DNA of 64,000 nucleotides from an uncultured Clostridia bacterium. GTDB lineage: Bacteria; Bacillota; Clostridia; Christensenellales; Borkfalkiaceae. Shown one piece after another: positions 61,126 to 64,000 of this stretch; the stretch's first letter is position 1, and every line of letters starts with the position of its first letter. Both the position numbers and the translations under genes were made by a program. The notes beneath the pieces were generated by a model. It made no database searches, was not told the DNA's origin, and was given only the letters and a program-made list of their open reading frames with translations. Location of the stretch: assembly GCA_934254725.1 (NCBI GenBank), contig CAKQLR010000001.1, positions 1 to 64,000 of the forward strand, given 5' to 3'.

Positions 61126-63930
61126 TTAGTCTTTAATTTCTTCCGAAATATAGCATTCGATAAAGTCGCCTATCTTGATGTCGTTAAAGTTTTCGATAGA
61201 CATACCGCATTCATAGCCCTGCTGTACTTCTTTTACGTCGTCCTTGAAACGTTTAAGCTGTAACACGTTGCCTTCGCATATCATAATGTTTTCGCGATAG
61301 ATACGAAGTTTGCCGTTCCTTACGATCTTGCCGTCCGTTACGTAGCAGCCTGCGACCGTGCCGACGCCAGTGATGTTGAAGGTTTCGCGTACCTCCGCCT
61401 TGCCGAGGTATACGTCGCGGAACTTAGGAGCAAGCAAGCCCTTCATTGCCTTTTGTACGTCTTCTATCGCTTCGTAAATGATGCGGTAGAGTTTTACGTC
61501 TATATGTCTGCGTTCGGCAATAGTTTTTGCATTGCTGTCCGGACGAACGTTGAAGCCGATGATTACCGAATTGGAGGAGTCCGCAAGCATTACGTCCGTT
61601 TCGCTTATGGCGCCTACTGCGGCGTGGATTACGTTGACTTTTACTTCGTCGTTGGAAAGTTTTACGAGCGATTGTTTGACCGCTTCCACAGAGCCCTGTA
61701 CGTCCGCCTTTATTATGAGGTTGAGGGATAACTGCTTGCCTTCGGCTATCTTGTTGAACAAATCGTCGAGCGATACCCTTTGCGTTGCGCGTATCATTTC
61801 CTCGCGCTCTCTGTTCTTTCTTTCCTGAGCAACGAGCTTGGTGAGTTTTTCCTGTTCTACGGCGTAGATGTTGTCGCCCGCGTTAGGTACTTCTTCCAAA
61901 CCTAAGATTGAAACAGCCTGCGACGGACCAGCCTCTTTTACCGTTCTGCCCTTGTCGTCTATCATCGCACGAACTCTGCCGACTACGGTGCCTGCGACGA
62001 TGTTGTCGCCCGTGTGGAGCGTTCCGTTCTGAATAAGTACGGTGGCTACCGGACCCTTGCCTTTATCGAGCTGAGCTTCGATTATGGCGCCGCGAGCCAT
62101 TCTGTCCGGATTTGCGCGTAAATCGCGCATTTCGGCAACTACCATTATGGTATCGAGGAGTTCGGGGATACCTTCGCCCGTCTTTGCGGATACGGGGGCA
62201 AGAATTACGTCGCCGCCCCAGTCTTCTACGAGGATATCGTGCTCGGTGAGCTGTTGGCGTATTCTGTCTATATTCGCGGTGGGTTTATCTATTTTGTTAG
62301 CCGCTATGATTATGGATACGTTTGCGGCTTTCGCGTGGTTGATGGCTTCTATCGTCTGAGGCATTATGCCGTCGTCCGCCGCGATTACTATGATTGCTAT
62401 ATCGGTTACCTGCGCGCCGCGCGCTCTCATTTCGGTGAATGCCGCGTGACCCGGGGTGTCGATAAACGTTATTTTGTTGCCTCCCACGGATACCGTGTAC
62501 GCGCCTATGTGCTGGGTTATTCCGCCCGCTTCGCCCGCGGTTACGTTGGTCTGACGAATTCTGTCGAGGAGCGAAGTTTTACCGTGGTCTACGTGACCCA
62601 TGACGGTTACTACGGGAGGACGACGTACGAGTTTGCTTTCGTCGTCGTGCTCGTCGCCGGCGAGGTCGCTGAGGACATCTTCCGCAGTCTTTTCGAGCTT
62701 AAGTTCAAGCTCCACGCCGATATCCGCCGCGATATATGCCGCGGTATCGAAATCTATCGTGTCGTTTATAGTTTTGATGATACCTTCTTTGAAAAGTTTT
62801 TTTGTTATTTCCACTGCGGAAATACCTATCTTTTCGCTGAGTACTTTTAAAGGAATTACTTCGCTTGTAATAACCGCCTTTTCGATTTTAACGGTGGGCG
62901 TTGCTTGTTCGCTCTTTTGCTTTTTGTTACGAACTTTTCTGTAACCCGTCTTGTTTTCGTCGAAATCGGCTACCGAAATCTGCGTTTTTATAAGAGCTCG
63001 TTTATTGACCGTTTTCTTTTCCTCGAAGGATTTTTCGGTCTTTTTCTTCGCGGCGAAGTTCTTGTTTTCTTTGCCCTGCGGGGGGGGAAATTTGGGTGCG
63101 TCCGCCGCCGTATAAGTTCTCATGGGTCTATCCGAAGGCTTCTTATATCCCGTGCCGCCCTGAGCGCCCTGCTGACCTTGCGGTCTCGGCTGATAGGGTT
63201 TCTTTTCCCTTCTCGGTTCTGCGGGGATAAATTCTTTTCTTATTACGCGCTTGGGCTTATCGTCCACATTGGGATCCGCCTTGCGTACTATGAACGACGG
63301 AAGAACGGGTTCCTTGGGCTTTTCCTCTTTCTTTTCTTCGGGTTTAGCCTCTTCCGCAGGTTTCGTTTCTACGGGTTTTTGTGCGTTTTCCGCGGCCTTT
63401 TCCTTTTTCTCGGAATCCGAGGTTTTTTCTTTTGCGGGCTTTTTATCTGCCGCCGGCGCAGCCTTTTCCCCCTTGGCTTCTTTTGCCTCGGGAGCTTTTT
63501 CGTGCGTTACCGTTTTATTATCGGAAGCGGCGGGTTCGGCTTCGGGCTTTGTCTCTTTTTCAGCCTTGACCGCTTTCTCCGCTTTTTCTTCTTTCTCCTG
63601 CTTCTCGGGAGTAACGGGAGCCGTCGTTTCCGCAGTCTCCTTTTCGGGTTCCTTGGCGGGCTTTTCGGCTTTTTTACGGGGCGCTTCCCCTGCCGCCGCC
63701 TGCGGCTCTGCGGGCTGAGTTTCCGCCGCCGTTTCTTCGGTAGCTTCCGCCTTTGCCTCTTCGGCTTTAATTTCATTCAATTTTTTGTTTTTATCGGAAA
63801 TACCGCGGATAAAATCGTTGAGTTCCTTTTCGGACTTCTTTATCTGTTTTAAAAGCCCTTCAAGTTCATCACCCGCAAGCGTTCCGATATTTTTAATGTT
63901 GTCAAATTGAATTTCTTTTTTTTCTGCCAT
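61126..63930 (-). CDS. infB: Translation initiation factor IF-2
   Basis: A 934-residue IF-2. The N-terminal half is a long Lys/Glu/Ala/Pro-rich disordered region (about 50-300) followed by the IF2_N domain ([23 protein letters not shown]). The G domain has [46 protein letters not shown] and NKID; domains II-IV complete the protein to YISEEIKD. It places fMet-tRNA on the ribosome. AGGAG precedes the ATG and overlaps the stop of the gene upstream. Confidence 0.97.
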   Translation of the reverse strand: MAEKKEIQFDNIKNIGTLAGDELEGLLKQIKKSEKELNDFIRGISDKNKKLNEIKAEEAKAEATEETAAETQPAEPQAAAGEAPRKKAEKPAKEPEKETAETTAPVTPEKQEKEEKAEKAVKAEKETKPEAEPAASDNKTVTHEKAPEAKEAKGEKAAPAADKKPAKEKTSDSEKKEKAAENAQKPVETKPAEEAKPEEKKEEKPKEPVLPSFIVRKADPNVDDKPKRVIRKEFIPAEPRREKKPYQPRPQGQQGAQGGTGYKKPSDRPMRTYTAADAPKFPPPQGKENKNFAAKKKTEKSFEEKKTVNKRALIKTQISVADFDENKTGYRKVRNKKQKSEQATPTVKIEKAVITSEVIPLKVLSEKIGISAVEITKKLFKEGIIKTINDTIDFDTAAYIAADIGVELELKLEKTAEDVLSDLAGDEHDDESKLVRRPPVVTVMGHVDHGKTSLLDRIRQTNVTAGEAGGITQHIGAYTVSVGGNKITFIDTPGHAAFTEMRARGAQVTDIAIIVIAADDGIMPQTIEAINHAKAANVSIIIAANKIDKPTANIDRIRQQLTEHDILVEDWGGDVILAPVSAKTGEGIPELLDTIMVVAEMRDLRANPDRMARGAIIEAQLDKGKGPVATVLIQNGTLHTGDNIVAGTVVGRVRAMIDDKGRTVKEAGPSQAVSILGLEEVPNAGDNIYAVEQEKLTKLVAQERKNREREEMIRATQRVSLDDLFNKIAEGKQLSLNLIIKADVQGSVEAVKQSLVKLSNDEVKVNVIHAAVGAISETDVMLADSSNSVIIGFNVRPDSNAKTIAERRHIDVKLYRIIYEAIEDVQKAMKGLLAPKFRDVYLGKAEVRETFNITGVGTVAGCYVTDGKIVRNGKLRIYRENIMICEGNVLQLKRFKDDVKEVQQGYECGMSIENFNDIKIGDFIECYISEEIKD

Positions 63931-63932
63931 CT

Positions 63933-64000
63933 TTACTCCTTTCGGCCTCCGGATATTATCGTGAAATTTTCATCGAGATTTTCAAGTATCGCCCTGGAAA
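63933..64000 (-). CDS. C-terminal end of a probable ribosomal L7Ae-family protein (YlxQ-like)
   Basis: Only the last 22 codons are in the window, ending SRAILENLDENFTIISGG then RKE and TAA at 63933-63935. The stop lies inside the infB ribosome site. The gene just upstream of infB in Bacillota is usually the L7Ae-like ylxQ, and a SRAILEN helix fits the end of that fold. The assignment rests mostly on position. Confidence 0.45.
   Translation of the reverse strand, partial: SRAILENLDENFTIISGGRKE

Noticed and set aside
62905..63852. A plus-strand frame giving a Phe/Leu/Gly-rich hydrophobic protein
   Set aside because: It is the complement of the Lys/Glu/Ala-rich disordered part of infB.
1..64000. 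tRNA, rRNA, CRISPR arrays, IS elements, prophage genes
   Set aside because: None seen by eye; no regularly spaced repeats, transposase or integrase motifs. Short RNAs cannot be excluded without a covariance search.

Overview
The window reads as a chromosomal segment of an uncultured, anaerobic, Gram-positive (Bacillota, Clostridia-like) bacterium. Supporting signs are the sigA macromolecular-synthesis cluster (dgt, dnaG, rpoD, trmK, nif3, zinc-ribbon gene), an infB-rbfA-nrnA-truB-ribF cluster, an NfnAB-type bifurcating transhydrogenase typical of strict anaerobes, feoAB, a PrsA-like lipoprotein foldase, and no outer-membrane genes. A closer placement is a guess. I see no tRNA, rRNA, CRISPR array, prophage or insertion sequence.

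Layout. 1-2.4 kb: a PlsC-type acyltransferase (cut by the window edge) and an acyl-adenylating enzyme with a fused carrier domain. 2.8-5.2 kb: a lone, divergent gene for a helical-repeat/TIR/PP2C-phosphatase fusion with its own consensus promoter and terminator; this is the most unusual gene here. 5.3-8.3 kb: L-fucose isomerase, and a membrane-tethered XRE regulator with a small membrane protein. 8.5-14.5 kb: glycerol-1-phosphate dehydrogenase (AraM/EgsA), yhbY, obg, nfnBA and nth. 14.5-20.1 kb: a bacterial PH-domain protein and recF facing away from dnaA-mnmG plus an unlisted 53-aa ORF; these three are among the few plus-strand genes. 20.2-29.5 kb: a GT39-like membrane protein, then an operon nadE (with an N-terminal HTH), a methyltransferase and both subunits of a type IIA topoisomerase. 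29.7-40.4 kb: engB, lon, foldase lipoprotein, mfd, pth, prs. 40.6-47.4 kb: tadA, an RluA-family pseudouridine synthase, feoB, feoA, a second PH-domain membrane protein and an MFS transporter with a large external insert. 47.5-53.8 kb: the sigA cluster. 54.1-58.7 kb: an SDR, efp, an M24 peptidase and nfo. 57.8-64 kb: ribF, truB, nrnA, rbfA, infB and the tail of an L7Ae-like gene.

Almost everything is on the minus strand on both sides of dnaA, which argues that dnaA is not at a replichore boundary here. dnaN is absent from the window and I see no DnaA-box cluster beside dnaA.

Beyond genes, many spacers between minus-strand genes carry a short GC-core motif (around GCGCG, flanked by AT-rich arms and variable short stems) followed on the plus strand by a T-run. 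It usually lies about 10-50 nt upstream of the next start codon. This recurrent element, the TIR-PP2C fusion with palindromes in its divergent control region, and the HTH-NadE fusion are the leading candidates for undescribed biology.
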